64,000 nt of DNA from Roseburia lenta (GCF_014287435.1 NZ_JACOPG010000001.1:186001-250000); one strand, 5' to 3'. Counted from the stretch's first letter, positions 35,881 to 45,195 are shown. The notes: generated by a model from the sequence alone, not told the origin. Program-made: numbers and translations.

Positions 35881-36594
35881 TTAATATCTTCTCTTGATGG
35901 AACGTACTACAAAGTCATCTGTAGAACTTCCTGTGCTTGCAGCGATTGCTGCAGCAATAACTGCGATCAATTCTGTATCATCCGTCTCCTCTGCGGCAAC
36001 TGGTGCAGCCGGGGCAACCTTGACTGCCGGAGCACTTTCTTCCTTGGAGAACTTCGCCTGAATGACCGGGATCACCTTAAACGCACTGATGACCAGTGAG
36101 ATCAGGATCAGGATCACAAATACGATGGAGATTGACATGACCGTATTAAGTCCTGCCTTTGCCATCGTCTCTCCCAGAGAATAAACGATCTCAACATTGA
36201 TCGCTGTCGTCTCCAGACTGTTGGCGTTGATAACATAAGTAAGTTTGATGTCTCGCTTGGTATAAGAGATCGTCTCTACCGCAGAAATTGTCTTTCCTGC
36301 CTTCGTCACGCTAAAGTCCTTATATCCAACGAAATCTCCGATCTGTGGCTGTACGTCAATCCACTGTTCCATCAGATCGGCATAGATCTTACCATCATCC
36401 TGTGATGCATAGTAAGAATAGTACTGTTCGCTCTCGTTTGCATCGAGTCCTTCCAAAACTCCTGCTGTCTGCTCACATGCGCTTTGTAACTGAGTCTCAG
36501 ATAAACCGTTCAGATCTACCTGACTCTTACCGCAGGAGCATAACGCGAGCATACATACTAAAGTACTGACCATTAATATGATTTTCTTTTTCAT
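35881..36594 (-). CDS. OadG-type decarboxylase gamma subunit fused to a lipoprotein domain
   Basis: 237 residues. A lipoprotein signal (MKKKIILMVSTLVCMLALCS-CG) is followed by an extracytoplasmic domain of about 110 residues. The OadG-like membrane helix (TVMSISIVFVILILISLVIS, about 150-170), an Ala/Pro linker and the C-terminal DDTELIAVIAAAIAAST...VVRSIKRRY come next. Typical OadG is near 80-120 residues without the lipoprotein part. The gamma subunit assembles alpha and beta. The extra domain may place part of the pump outside the membrane. Confidence 0.8.
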   Translation of the reverse strand: MKKKIILMVSTLVCMLALCSCGKSQVDLNGLSETQLQSACEQTAGVLEGLDANESEQYYSYYASQDDGKIYADLMEQWIDVQPQIGDFVGYKDFSVTKAGKTISAVETISYTKRDIKLTYVINANSLETTAINVEIVYSLGETMAKAGLNTVMSISIVFVILILISLVISAFKVIPVIQAKFSKEESAPAVKVAPAAPVAAEETDDTELIAVIAAAIAASTGSSTDDFVVRSIKRRY

Positions 36595-36606
36595 ATGCTC
36601 ACCTTT

Positions 36607-38034
36607 CTATTTTGTTCCGTGTTTCTTGTATGGGCCATCTACCCTCTTTGTAAAGAGCATCTCAAATCCGGCGATCAGATACTTTCTGGCATCTGCCGGC
36701 TCTACAATGCGATCTACATAACCACGTCTTGCCGCATTTGCCACACCGCAATTCGTGTTTGCATATTCCTCAGCCTTTGCAGCGATCACATCTGCGGAAG
36801 CATCTGCGTACATGATCTTGGCTGCAAGTTCAGCATCCATCGGTGCAACATCTGCATCAGCAAAAGCAAATACAAGATCTGCGCCGAGTGATTTTGCGTT
36901 CATGGTCACATAAGCACTACCAAGTGCCTGTCCACAGAGGAAAGAGATCTTTGGTACTGTGGCATTTGCGAATGCATATACCATCTTGCCAAGTGCCTTT
37001 GCCAGATGCTTTTCAGCACATACGGAAGCCTCGTAACCTGTTGTATTGGTAAGTGAAAGTACCGGGATATCAAAAGCATCACAGAAAGAAACGAAATCTG
37101 CTGCCTTTTCGCATCCGTCAGACGTAAGTTTGGTTCCAAGATCTACGACTTCATCACCTGCCATAGTCTCCTCACGGTTGCCTACCACGCCAACGGTAAT
37201 ACCGTTTAACTTGATAAAACCGGTAAGCATTTCTTTTGCAAATCCAGCCTTGGTCTCAACAAAGAGATGATTGTCTGAGATCTCCTCTGCAAAAAGTGCA
37301 AGATTTTTAACCTTGCCATCTAAGCCTTCTGCGGCACGGTTGAGATCATCCATACATTCCTCAACACAGCCTTCTTCGACATTGCATCCCGGAAGGATGG
37401 TAACGAAACGACGGATCTCTTCCATGACCTCTGCCTCATCACCGACAAAATCAACATTGCCAGCCTCTGCATACTGGAAGTCTGCGCTTGCTGTGTCAAG
37501 TTTGTCTGCACGATTGCCGGAAATAGCATCTGCGGAATTGACAAATAACTTGGCATCCTTTGTCATAAGTGCGAAATCGCTGACAGAAGTAAGTACGCTG
37601 AGTCCACCGCCACAAGAGCCGAAAACACCCATGATCTGTGGGATCACGCCGGATGCGGAAACTGCCTTTGCATAAATGGCTCCGATGCTCTCAAGTGCGT
37701 CTACAGATTCCTGTAATCTGACACCTGTGGAATCCAAAAGTCCAATGACCGGTGCTCCCATCTTCATAGCCATATCATACACAGACATGATCTTCTTTGC
37801 ATGCATCTCACCAATGCTTCCGTTTAATACAGAAGCATCCTGACTGAATACGAATACCAGATTGCCATCGATCAGACCATGTCCGATCACTACACCATCA
37901 GAAGGTGTCTGCTGCTGGTTCAGATCAAAATCTGTGTTTCTTGATGTTACCAGCGCGCCTAATTCGACAAAACTGTGCTCATCAAGTAATTCATTCATCC
38001 TCTGAATAGCAGGATTGTTTGTTACATTACTCAT
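36607..38034 (-). CDS. Acyl-CoA carboxyltransferase (MmdA/12S-like) subunit
   Basis: Carboxyl transferase acting on an acyl-CoA such as methylmalonyl-CoA, propionyl-CoA or glutaconyl-CoA. 475 residues from the ATG at 38034, nine bases after GGAGG; the open frame to 38112 crosses the promoter. Crotonase-like core: GVVIGHGLIDGNLVFVFSQD, GVFGSCGGGLSVLTSVSDF, VVGNREETMAGDEVVD and LCGQALGSAYVTMNAKSLGADLVFAF. Somewhat shorter than MmdA (about 510). Substrate cannot be fixed from sequence. First gene of the cluster. Confidence 0.9.
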   Translation of the reverse strand: MSNVTNNPAIQRMNELLDEHSFVELGALVTSRNTDFDLNQQQTPSDGVVIGHGLIDGNLVFVFSQDASVLNGSIGEMHAKKIMSVYDMAMKMGAPVIGLLDSTGVRLQESVDALESIGAIYAKAVSASGVIPQIMGVFGSCGGGLSVLTSVSDFALMTKDAKLFVNSADAISGNRADKLDTASADFQYAEAGNVDFVGDEAEVMEEIRRFVTILPGCNVEEGCVEECMDDLNRAAEGLDGKVKNLALFAEEISDNHLFVETKAGFAKEMLTGFIKLNGITVGVVGNREETMAGDEVVDLGTKLTSDGCEKAADFVSFCDAFDIPVLSLTNTTGYEASVCAEKHLAKALGKMVYAFANATVPKISFLCGQALGSAYVTMNAKSLGADLVFAFADADVAPMDAELAAKIMYADASADVIAAKAEEYANTNCGVANAARRGYVDRIVEPADARKYLIAGFEMLFTKRVDGPYKKHGTK

Positions 38035-38079
38035 GCTACTTTTCCTCCATATATATAAATTCAAAATTTCTCTACCGTA

Positions 38080-38108
38080 ATAATAACGTTTTGTCCTTCC
38101 TTTTTCAA
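38080..38108 (-). promoter_or_regulatory. Sigma-A type promoter of the decarboxylase cluster
   Basis: TTGAAA (38103-38108), 17 bp spacer, TATTAT (38080-38085), 45 bp upstream of the first gene. Confidence 0.75.
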
Positions 38109-38163
38109 CCACTTTTGTTAATTATTTCACTATATTTTTACAAAGTTATTTTGCTATCTTTTG

Positions 38164-39408
38164 TTAGAAAAACATAGCCCATTTTTTCAGGATCGCCTGG
38201 AAGAACCATGGCATATTTTTTACTGCAAGACTATCCTCCAAAAGGATGTCACAGGTATCTATGACCACATCATCCACCAGAAGTTCTGCGTTTCCGATCG
38301 CTCGAAGTCCCTTGCCTGTCGCTTCGATACTGCGCGGATAATGTAAGCGGATCGCCATGGTCTCCCAGTCTGCCAGAAGTACTTCCTTTCGCATATCCGT
38401 CAGTTGTGGCATGGCAGACTTTTGGGCTTTGAGATCATAGTCCGGGTTCTGGGCTCTTTGGAGCCTTACGCTTTGTAATCCCTCTGCCGGATCCATGACC
38501 TTGCGCATCTGATAATAGGTCGTGGCATATTGGTAGATCTTATTGCAGTCCTGCCATTTGTAGGTCTTATTGTTTGGCCAGCCGCTCGCCAGCAAGGCAA
38601 TGACAAATTTCCGCCCGCCGGAAGAAAGTGAAGTCACATAGCAGTATCCGGCATCCGCGGTAAATCCTGTCTTTCCCGACAGGCAGTCAGGGTTCTGGCT
38701 CAAATAGGCGTTGTGGTTGGTACAGGAAAAGTTCCGTGTCCCCGGGATCATACTGCCGTCTGCCTGCTCCGTCAGCGACGTAAAAGAATAAGCATTTGTC
38801 TGCGTGATCTCTAAAAAGCGCTCCGCCCGGGGCGACTGCCAGCTACAGTAACGCATGATAAGCGCCAGATCATGTGCCGTCGTACCATGGGTATCTTCTC
38901 CAACCGAAGCATCCAGACCGTTTGGTGTCAAAAAACAGGTATTGCTGCAGCCCAGTTCTTTTGCCTTTTCATTCATCAGGGCAGAAAAGCCCTCCACACT
39001 CCCGCCAATGTGTTCTGCGATCGCAACGGCAGAATCATTATGGGATTCCAACATAAGAGAATACAAAAGGTCTTTGAGGTAATACTGCTCGCCTTCCTCG
39101 ATATTTAACTGCACATTGGGCATGGATGCCGCATAGGCAGATACCGTGACGATATCATCTTCCTTTCCGTTTTCCAGTGCCAGAATACAGGTCATGATCT
39201 TGGTCGTGCTGGCATTGGCACGCTTGCACTCACCCTCTTTTTCATAAAGCACCCTGCCGCTGTCTCCATCTAAAAGTACCGCAGACAAGGCATGGATAGA
39301 ATTTGCATCGATCGTTTGCTTTTCTGCTGCGCAGATGGTTTGCGGCTGCCATAACAGGATGACAAAAAGGACAATAAAAAAAGACCGCATCTTTTTTATA
39401 AAAAGCAA
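38164..39408 (-). CDS. D-alanyl-D-alanine carboxypeptidase (PBP5/DacF family, S11)
   Basis: Trims pentapeptide stems in peptidoglycan. 414 residues with a TTG start at 39408, eight bases after GGGAGG; the internal ATG seven codons later has no site. Signal peptide about 8-27 (FFIVLFVILLWQPQTICAA). Motifs S67-T-T-K70, S122-H-N124, K246-T-G248. C-terminal beta domain and a short amphipathic end (MPWFFQAILKKWAMFF) for membrane contact. It follows scpB at a distance of 75 bp and may be expressed at sporulation like DacF. Confidence 0.93.
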   Translation of the reverse strand: MLFIKKMRSFFIVLFVILLWQPQTICAAEKQTIDANSIHALSAVLLDGDSGRVLYEKEGECKRANASTTKIMTCILALENGKEDDIVTVSAYAASMPNVQLNIEEGEQYYLKDLLYSLMLESHNDSAVAIAEHIGGSVEGFSALMNEKAKELGCSNTCFLTPNGLDASVGEDTHGTTAHDLALIMRYCSWQSPRAERFLEITQTNAYSFTSLTEQADGSMIPGTRNFSCTNHNAYLSQNPDCLSGKTGFTADAGYCYVTSLSSGGRKFVIALLASGWPNNKTYKWQDCNKIYQYATTYYQMRKVMDPAEGLQSVRLQRAQNPDYDLKAQKSAMPQLTDMRKEVLLADWETMAIRLHYPRSIEATGKGLRAIGNAELLVDDVVIDTCDILLEDSLAVKNMPWFFQAILKKWAMFF

Positions 39409-39483
39409 GGCAAAATCCTCCCAAACAGACTTTATAAAAAACTATGAGATCTTCTTTCTTTTATGACATTTTCGGTAGAAAAA

Positions 39484-40056
39484 CTATTCTCCGCCTACAT
39501 CCAGTTTAATTTCCTGCTCAGCCTCCTGCTTAAAGGTCTCCACCTGGTCGGTCGTCGGCGTCGGCAGTTCATCAATGGACGATACGCCAAAGGAACGTAG
39601 GAATTCTTCCGTGGTTCCAAAAAGCATCGGTCTTCCTGGTGCATCCAGACGTCCAAGTTCGGTCACCAGGGAATATTCCACCAGTTTGCTGACGGCATGA
39701 TCGCTGGATACGCCTCGGATCTTTTCGATCTCCGATTTGGTGATCGGCTGCTTGTAGGCAATGATGGATAAGGTTTCCAAAAGGACATCCGTCAACACCT
39801 GCTTGCGTGGCTGCTTTGCCATGCGGATCAGGTATTCATAGAGTTCCGGCTTCGTGCACATCTGGTAAGAACCGTCCAGTTCCGTCAGTTGCACCCCGCG
39901 TCCTTCTTCTGCCCATGTTTCTTTCATATGTTCCAATGCCTTTACGACATCTTTTGTCTCTACTTCCAGTGCCTTTGCGATACGTGACGGTTCCACCGCC
40001 TCGCCAAAGGTAAAAAGAATCCCTTCTATGATGGACTCCATCTGTTTTTGATCCAT
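39484..40056 (-). CDS. scpB: Segregation and condensation protein B
   Basis: Winged-helix kleisin-associated subunit of the SMC-ScpAB condensin. 190 residues: MESIIEGILFTFGEAVEPSRIAKALEV, LETLSIIAYKQPITKSEIEKIRGVSSDHAV, and RPMLFGTTEEFLRSFGVSSIDELP are family motifs. 15 bp after scpA. Confidence 0.96.
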   Translation of the reverse strand: MDQKQMESIIEGILFTFGEAVEPSRIAKALEVETKDVVKALEHMKETWAEEGRGVQLTELDGSYQMCTKPELYEYLIRMAKQPRKQVLTDVLLETLSIIAYKQPITKSEIEKIRGVSSDHAVSKLVEYSLVTELGRLDAPGRPMLFGTTEEFLRSFGVSSIDELPTPTTDQVETFKQEAEQEIKLDVGGE

Positions 40057-40071
40057 AACGTCACTCCTATT

Positions 40072-40821
40072 CTATGCCGCGATCTTCGACTCGATCAGAA
40101 TATCATCAAAGGTATGCTCCTGCGAGATCAGAATCTTTCCCGATTTCATCAATTCCAATATCGCCAAGAAAGTCACGATCACTTCCATCTTACTGCTCTG
40201 TTTTTCCAATAACTGACGAAAACTAAAGTTTTTATGCTGGCCGGCGTACTCTGACAAATAGCCCATCTTGTCCTCCAGTGATACTTCTTCCTTGCGGATC
40301 TCTCCGAATTTGGAACGGATGGGATCGATCTTGTCCTTCTGTCGTTTCAATACGGATTTAAAAATATCGTTCAACTGGTTCAAGGTCAGGTCTGATACCA
40401 GTTCCTTGGTATCAATGGGCGGTGTGTATGCCAGGACCTCCTCCGGAACGGTCGGCTCTTTGTAAAAAATATGGGAGGCATCCACCTGGCGATCCTTTAA
40501 TTCAAACGCCATGCATTTATATAATTTGTATTCCAGCAACTGTTGCACCAATTCTGCCCGCGGATCTTCCTCATCCTCTTCCTCGGAAGGATCTGCCGGA
40601 AGCAGCATCTTGGACTTGATATCCAGAAGTGTTGCAGCCATGACCATAAATTCACTGACGACATTCAGATCATGTTTTTGCATCTGTCGGATATATTCCA
40701 TATATTGATTTGTAATCTCCACGATGGGAATATCATAAATGCTGACTTTATTCTTATCTAGCAGGTGTAAAAGAAGATCCAGAGGTCCTTCAAACACCTG
40801 TAACTTGAATTCTAATTCCAT
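40072..40821 (-). CDS. scpA: Segregation and condensation protein A (kleisin)
   Basis: Bridges SMC heads. 249 residues from the ATG at 40821 (MELEFKLQVFEGPLDLLLHL), which AGAGGTAGG precedes; the frame is open to 40878 but that part overlaps the promoter. An N-terminal domain binding the SMC neck, an acidic linker (SEEEDEEDP) and a C-terminal winged helix are recognisable. Confidence 0.96.
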   Translation of the reverse strand: MELEFKLQVFEGPLDLLLHLLDKNKVSIYDIPIVEITNQYMEYIRQMQKHDLNVVSEFMVMAATLLDIKSKMLLPADPSEEEDEEDPRAELVQQLLEYKLYKCMAFELKDRQVDASHIFYKEPTVPEEVLAYTPPIDTKELVSDLTLNQLNDIFKSVLKRQKDKIDPIRSKFGEIRKEEVSLEDKMGYLSEYAGQHKNFSFRQLLEKQSSKMEVIVTFLAILELMKSGKILISQEHTFDDILIESKIAA

Positions 40822-40849
40822 ATGCCTACCTCTTTGCAAAATCTTTTCT

Positions 40850-40878
40850 ATTATACTGGGTTTTCCCATGAATTTCAA
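40850..40878 (-). promoter_or_regulatory. Sigma-A type promoter of scpAB
   Basis: TTGAAA (40873-40878), 17 bp, TATAAT (40850-40855). The -35 box lies 4 bp from the -35 box of the divergent carboxypeptidase promoter. Confidence 0.82.
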
Positions 40879-40882
40879 GTTT

Positions 40883-40913
40883 TTGGCATAGGAGACATTT
40901 CTTTTTATATACT
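40883..40913 (+). promoter_or_regulatory. Promoter of the plus-strand D,D-carboxypeptidase
   Basis: TTGGCA (40883-40888) with TATATA (40906-40911, 17 bp) or TATACT (40908-40913, 19 bp). Confidence 0.65.
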
Positions 40914-40943
40914 AGGTAATAATGTAATTTCCTGAGGTATTTT

Positions 40944-42152
40944 ATGAAATCCTATAAATCCCTCTTATGTCTGCTTCTATCGCTTCTTTTGCTCCTGCCT
41001 CTTTTTTGTATGCCCGCACTTGCAGAAGAAGCAGACGAGACGCAGGATACTGCCCTGACCTTGTCCTGTCCTTCCGCGGTTTTGATGGAAGCCTCGACCG
41101 GCTGTATCCTATACGAAAAGGATGCGGTCGCAAGACTTCCCATGGCAAGTGTGACCAAGGTCATGACCCTGCTTTTGATCTTTGAAGCCATCGAAAACGG
41201 ACAGATCTCTCCGGAAACCCAGGTCAGCGTTTCGGAACACGCTGCCTCCATGGGCGGATCACAGGTCTTTTTGGAAGCCGGCGAGATACAGACCGTAGAG
41301 ACACTGATCAAATGTATCAGCATCGCCTCTGCCAACGATGCAGCCGTTGCCATGGCAGAGACTGTCGCCGGCTCGGAAGAAGCCTTTGTTGCCCTTATGA
41401 ACGAAAAAGCCGCCGCCCTTTCCATGGAAAACACGCATTTTGTAAACTGCTGCGGTCTGGATGACACCGACCATTACTCCTGTGCCAAGGATCTTGCCCT
41501 TTTAAGCCGCCAGTTGATCCTGCGTTTTCCAGCCATCTACGACTATTGCCAGATCTGGCAGGAAGATATTACCCATACGACCAAGAAAGGACAGACTCCT
41601 TTTACACTGACCAACACCAATAAACTGCTCAAATCCTATCCTTATGCCACAGGTCTTAAGACCGGTTCGACCAGTCTTGCCAAATTCTGTCTGTCCGCCA
41701 CAGCCAGCAAAGATAATATCGATCTGATCGCTGTGATCATGGCGGCACCGACCTCCAAAGACCGTATTCGGGATGCCCAGTCACTGTTTGCCTATGGCTT
41801 TGCCAACACTGCCATCTATCAGGACAAAACGACCGAAAAGATCCTGCAGATTCCGGTCAAAAAAGGAGTCGCCGATACCCTGCATGCAGTTGCCAAGCAG
41901 GATTTTTCCTATCTGGATCAAAAGAAGGCAGATCTCAGCCAGATCACCAGTAAACAAAACCTGCCTGAAAACCTCACGGCTCCCATCAAAAAAGGTGATA
42001 CCGTCGGCTCCATCGACTATTACCTGGGTGACAAGCAGATCGGATCCATCCCGGTCGTAGCCAAGGAGTCCATTGCAGCCGCCGGTTATGGAGATATTTT
42101 ACAGGAACTGTTCTGCTATTACTGCTTTGTATCCAAGAGTGTCGGCAGGTAA
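40944..42152 (+). CDS. D-alanyl-D-alanine carboxypeptidase (PBP5 family, S11), second copy
   Basis: 402 residues. Signal peptide (LLCLLLSLLLLLPLFCMPALA, about 7-27). Motifs S69-V-T-K72, S129-A-N131, K239-T-G241, then the C-terminal beta domain and an amphipathic end YGDILQELFCYYCF. It differs from the copy at 38164 in strand and detail. TGAGGT precedes the ATG. Its 3' end overlaps the convergent subtilisin gene by 34 bp and no terminator lies between. Confidence 0.93.
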   Translation: MKSYKSLLCLLLSLLLLLPLFCMPALAEEADETQDTALTLSCPSAVLMEASTGCILYEKDAVARLPMASVTKVMTLLLIFEAIENGQISPETQVSVSEHAASMGGSQVFLEAGEIQTVETLIKCISIASANDAAVAMAETVAGSEEAFVALMNEKAAALSMENTHFVNCCGLDDTDHYSCAKDLALLSRQLILRFPAIYDYCQIWQEDITHTTKKGQTPFTLTNTNKLLKSYPYATGLKTGSTSLAKFCLSATASKDNIDLIAVIMAAPTSKDRIRDAQSLFAYGFANTAIYQDKTTEKILQIPVKKGVADTLHAVAKQDFSYLDQKKADLSQITSKQNLPENLTAPIKKGDTVGSIDYYLGDKQIGSIPVVAKESIAAAGYGDILQELFCYYCFVSKSVGR

Positions 42153-43003
42153 ATGGTGCCCCAGTTGCCACCACCGTCCATATGCCCCCGCTTCGCCCGT
42201 TCATAGAGGCGGAGTTTGACATCGACCGGGCTAAGATATGGTTCCTGTTGTAAGAGCAAGGCAATGGCTCCCGTTACAACAGGAACTGACATGGAAGTGC
42301 CGGTCTTTTTTACATACCAGCCCTGCTTGCTGCAACTGGTGATATTACTTCCCGGTGCATAGATTTCCGGTTTTTTGACGCAATCCGCTGTCGGTCCGCG
42401 CCCGCTGTAATCGCTTGGAGAAAAAGTACCCTGCCGGTAATCTGCACTGCCTACCGTTATGACCTTGGGCTGGGTGCCCGGTATGGTGACACTCCCCTTG
42501 CCCGGTCCATTGTTGCCTGCCGCGCATACCGTGACAATCCCTTTGTCCCAGGCGGCTTCCACTGCGCCTAACAGGTCTCTCTGCCAGTCTTTGGCAACAC
42601 TTTTGATCAGACCGACCGAAATATTTAAAATGCGAATGTGGAATTTTTCCTGCATCTGCATACACCAATAAATTGCCGCGATAAAGTCCTCAATACGTCC
42701 GTCGCCCTGGTGATTTAGGACCTTTCCTATGATCAGATTGCTATGTGCCGCAATTCCGCGATACCTGCCCTTGGAACGCAGTCCGCTGCCGGAACTGATG
42801 CCCGCAATATGGGTGCCATGTCCGTAATCGTCATATAAACCCTGACGTTCCTCTACAAAATCCCGGAACAAAACAATACGTTTTCCAAAATCAGGGTGTG
42901 CTTCCACACCGCTATCTAAAATACAAACACCAACCGGCTGTTCTCTATCCCCCAGCCGATCCATGTTTTCTTCAAATCCTATCCAATGCCTTACCTGATT
43001 CAT
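42119..43003 (-). CDS. Intracellular subtilisin-like serine protease (S8)
   Basis: 294 residues without signal peptide. Catalytic triad D30 (ILDSG), H62 (GHGTHIAG) and S237 (GTSMSVP); oxyanion Asn164 in AAGNNGPG. Length and lack of a propeptide match Bacillus intracellular serine protease-like enzymes. No Shine-Dalgarno site precedes the ATG, and the predicted leader is only about 16 bases. Convergent and overlapping by 34 bp with the carboxypeptidase gene. Confidence 0.9.
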   Translation of the reverse strand: MNQVRHWIGFEENMDRLGDREQPVGVCILDSGVEAHPDFGKRIVLFRDFVEERQGLYDDYGHGTHIAGISSGSGLRSKGRYRGIAAHSNLIIGKVLNHQGDGRIEDFIAAIYWCMQMQEKFHIRILNISVGLIKSVAKDWQRDLLGAVEAAWDKGIVTVCAAGNNGPGKGSVTIPGTQPKVITVGSADYRQGTFSPSDYSGRGPTADCVKKPEIYAPGSNITSCSKQGWYVKKTGTSMSVPVVTGAIALLLQQEPYLSPVDVKLRLYERAKRGHMDGGGNWGTIYLPTLLDTKQ

Positions 43004-43025
43004 CTGTATTTTTTCGCTTTTTTTC

Positions 43026-43055
43026 AGTATATGAAAAAAACTCCCATCGGTTCAA
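43026..43055 (-). promoter_or_regulatory. Promoter of the S8 protease gene, overlapping the pnp terminator
   Basis: TTGAAC (43050-43055) lies in the pnp terminator hairpin; TATACT (43026-43031) follows 18 bp downstream after the T-run. Confidence 0.6.
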
Positions 43056-43068
43056 ACCGATGAGAGTT
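43034..43068 (-). terminator. Intrinsic terminator of pnp
   Basis: 14 bp stem (43039-43052 with 43055-43068, one G-U pair), very short loop, then seven T residues. Confidence 0.88.
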
Positions 43069-43082
43069 CCTGTGTTTATAGA

Positions 43083-45167
43083 TTATTTTACATCCTTGAT
43101 AGAGAAGGAAATTCTTCCCATCTTGTCCTTGCCAAGGCATACAACCTTAACAACATCGCCAAGGGTAAGTACATCTTCTACATGCTCGATTCTCTCTTTG
43201 GAGATCTTAGAAATGTGAACCATGCCTTCCTTGCCAGGTGCGAACTCGATGAATGCACCGAATTCTTTGATACTTACGACCTTACCGGTAAAGATCTGTC
43301 CCTGTTCAAAGTCGGTTGTGATGATCTTGATCATCTCTACGGCTTCGTCCATCTTTTCCTTGTCCGTACCGCAAACAGATACGTTACCTTCATCTGTGAT
43401 GTCGATCTTAACGCCGGTACGCTCAATGATCTCATTGATGGTCTTCCCACGCTGACCTACAACATCGCCGATCTTTGCCGGATCGATCTGGATCTGGATG
43501 ATCTTTGGTGCATACTTGCCAACGCTCTCTCTAGGTGCAGAGATTGCCTTTGACATACACTCATCCATGATGAAGAATCTTGCTTCTCTGGTTCTGCGGA
43601 TCGCTTCTTCTACGATCGGTCTGGTCAGACCATGGATCTTGATATCCATCTGGATGGCTGTAATACCGTCTTTGGTTCCTGTAACCTTAAAGTCCATATC
43701 ACCAAAGAAATCTTCCAAGCCCTGGATATCGGTAAGTACGATATAATCATCATCTGTCTCTCCTGTAACAAGACCACAGGAAATACCTGCAACCATCTTC
43801 TTGATCGGTACACCGGCTGCCATAAGTGCCATACAAGATGCACAGGTAGATGCCATAGATGTAGAACCATTGGACTCAAATGTCTCAGAGACCGCACGGA
43901 TCGCATATGGGAACTCCTCTGTAGAAGGAAGTACCGGGATCAAGGCTCTTTCAGCCAATGCTCCATGCCCGATCTCACGACGTCCCGGTCCACGGGATGG
44001 CTTTGTCTCGCCGACAGAGTATGACGGGAAGTTGTAATGATGCATGTAACGCTTTACGGTAATGTTCTCATCCAAACCGTCAACCTTCTGAACTTCAGAA
44101 AGCGGCGCTAAAGTAACAACGTCACAGATCTGTGTTTGTCCACGTGTGAACATAGCAGATCCATGTACTCTAGGGATCAGATCTACTTCTGCGGAAAGTG
44201 GACGGATCTGGTCGATACGTCTGCCATCCGGACGCTTGTGATCCTTCAAGATCATCTTGCGGACAGTCTTCTTCTGATACTGATATACAGCCTCACCTAA
44301 GACTTCCAGCCAATCTTCTTTATCTGCAAATGCTTCTTCAAATTTCTCGGTAACCTGACGGATATTCTCCTCACGTACCTGCTTCTGGTCTGTAAATACA
44401 GCCTCTTCCATTTCTTCCGGTGTCACGATCTTGCGCATTTCTGCGAACATCTCTTCCGGAATGGCACAAGAGGTGTAAGAATGTTTTGGCTTACCAACTT
44501 CAGCAACCATCCGGTTGATAAATGCGATGATGGTCTGGTTGACATCATGTGCCTTGTAGATAGCCTCGATCATCTTGTCTTCCGGGATCTCATTGGCACC
44601 GGCTTCGATCATGATGACCTTCTGTGCTGTAGATGCAACGGTCAGTTTCAGATCTCCGTTGTCCCACTGTGCCTGTGATGGGTTGATGATGAACTCGCCA
44701 TCGACCATACCTACCTGTGTCATAGCACAAGGTCCGTCAAATGGGATATCGGAAATACAGGTTGAAATTGCTGCACCAAGCATGGCAACAAGTTCCGGAC
44801 GAGCCTCCGGGTCAACACTCATGACCATGTTGTTCAAAGTAACGTCATTGCGGTAATCCTTTGGGAAAAGCGGACGCATCGGACGGTCGATCACACGTGC
44901 GGTAAGCACAGAATTCTCAGATGCCTTGCCCTCTCTCTTATTAAATCCACCAGGGATCTTTCCTACGGAATATAATTTTTCTTCAAATTCCACACTCAGT
45001 GGGAAGAAATCAATACCTTCTCTTGGCTTCTCTGATGCTGTAGCCGTTGAAAGTACGGTTGTCTCACCATACTGGATGAATGCTGCACCATTTGCCTGTG
45101 CTGCCACACGACCAACATCAACACGCAGGGTTCTTCCTGCAAGTTCCATTGTAAATGTCTTTGTCAT
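43083..45167 (-). CDS. pnp: Polyribonucleotide nucleotidyltransferase (PNPase)
   Basis: 3'-5' phosphorolytic exoribonuclease. 694 residues: two RNase PH domains (SRGPGRREIGHGALAERAL in the active second one), a KH domain (PAKIGDVVGQRGKTINEIIE, about 560-580) and a C-terminal S1 domain (GQIFTGKVVSIKEFGAFIEF). Full length. Preceded by a structured leader and by rpsO, the conserved rpsO-pnp order. TAAGGAGAT precedes the ATG. Confidence 0.98.
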   Translation of the reverse strand: MTKTFTMELAGRTLRVDVGRVAAQANGAAFIQYGETTVLSTATASEKPREGIDFFPLSVEFEEKLYSVGKIPGGFNKREGKASENSVLTARVIDRPMRPLFPKDYRNDVTLNNMVMSVDPEARPELVAMLGAAISTCISDIPFDGPCAMTQVGMVDGEFIINPSQAQWDNGDLKLTVASTAQKVIMIEAGANEIPEDKMIEAIYKAHDVNQTIIAFINRMVAEVGKPKHSYTSCAIPEEMFAEMRKIVTPEEMEEAVFTDQKQVREENIRQVTEKFEEAFADKEDWLEVLGEAVYQYQKKTVRKMILKDHKRPDGRRIDQIRPLSAEVDLIPRVHGSAMFTRGQTQICDVVTLAPLSEVQKVDGLDENITVKRYMHHYNFPSYSVGETKPSRGPGRREIGHGALAERALIPVLPSTEEFPYAIRAVSETFESNGSTSMASTCASCMALMAAGVPIKKMVAGISCGLVTGETDDDYIVLTDIQGLEDFFGDMDFKVTGTKDGITAIQMDIKIHGLTRPIVEEAIRRTREARFFIMDECMSKAISAPRESVGKYAPKIIQIQIDPAKIGDVVGQRGKTINEIIERTGVKIDITDEGNVSVCGTDKEKMDEAVEMIKIITTDFEQGQIFTGKVVSIKEFGAFIEFAPGKEGMVHISKISKERIEHVEDVLTLGDVVKVVCLGKDKMGRISFSIKDVK

Positions 45168-45195
45168 TTCTTATCTCCTTATATTATATTTGTTA

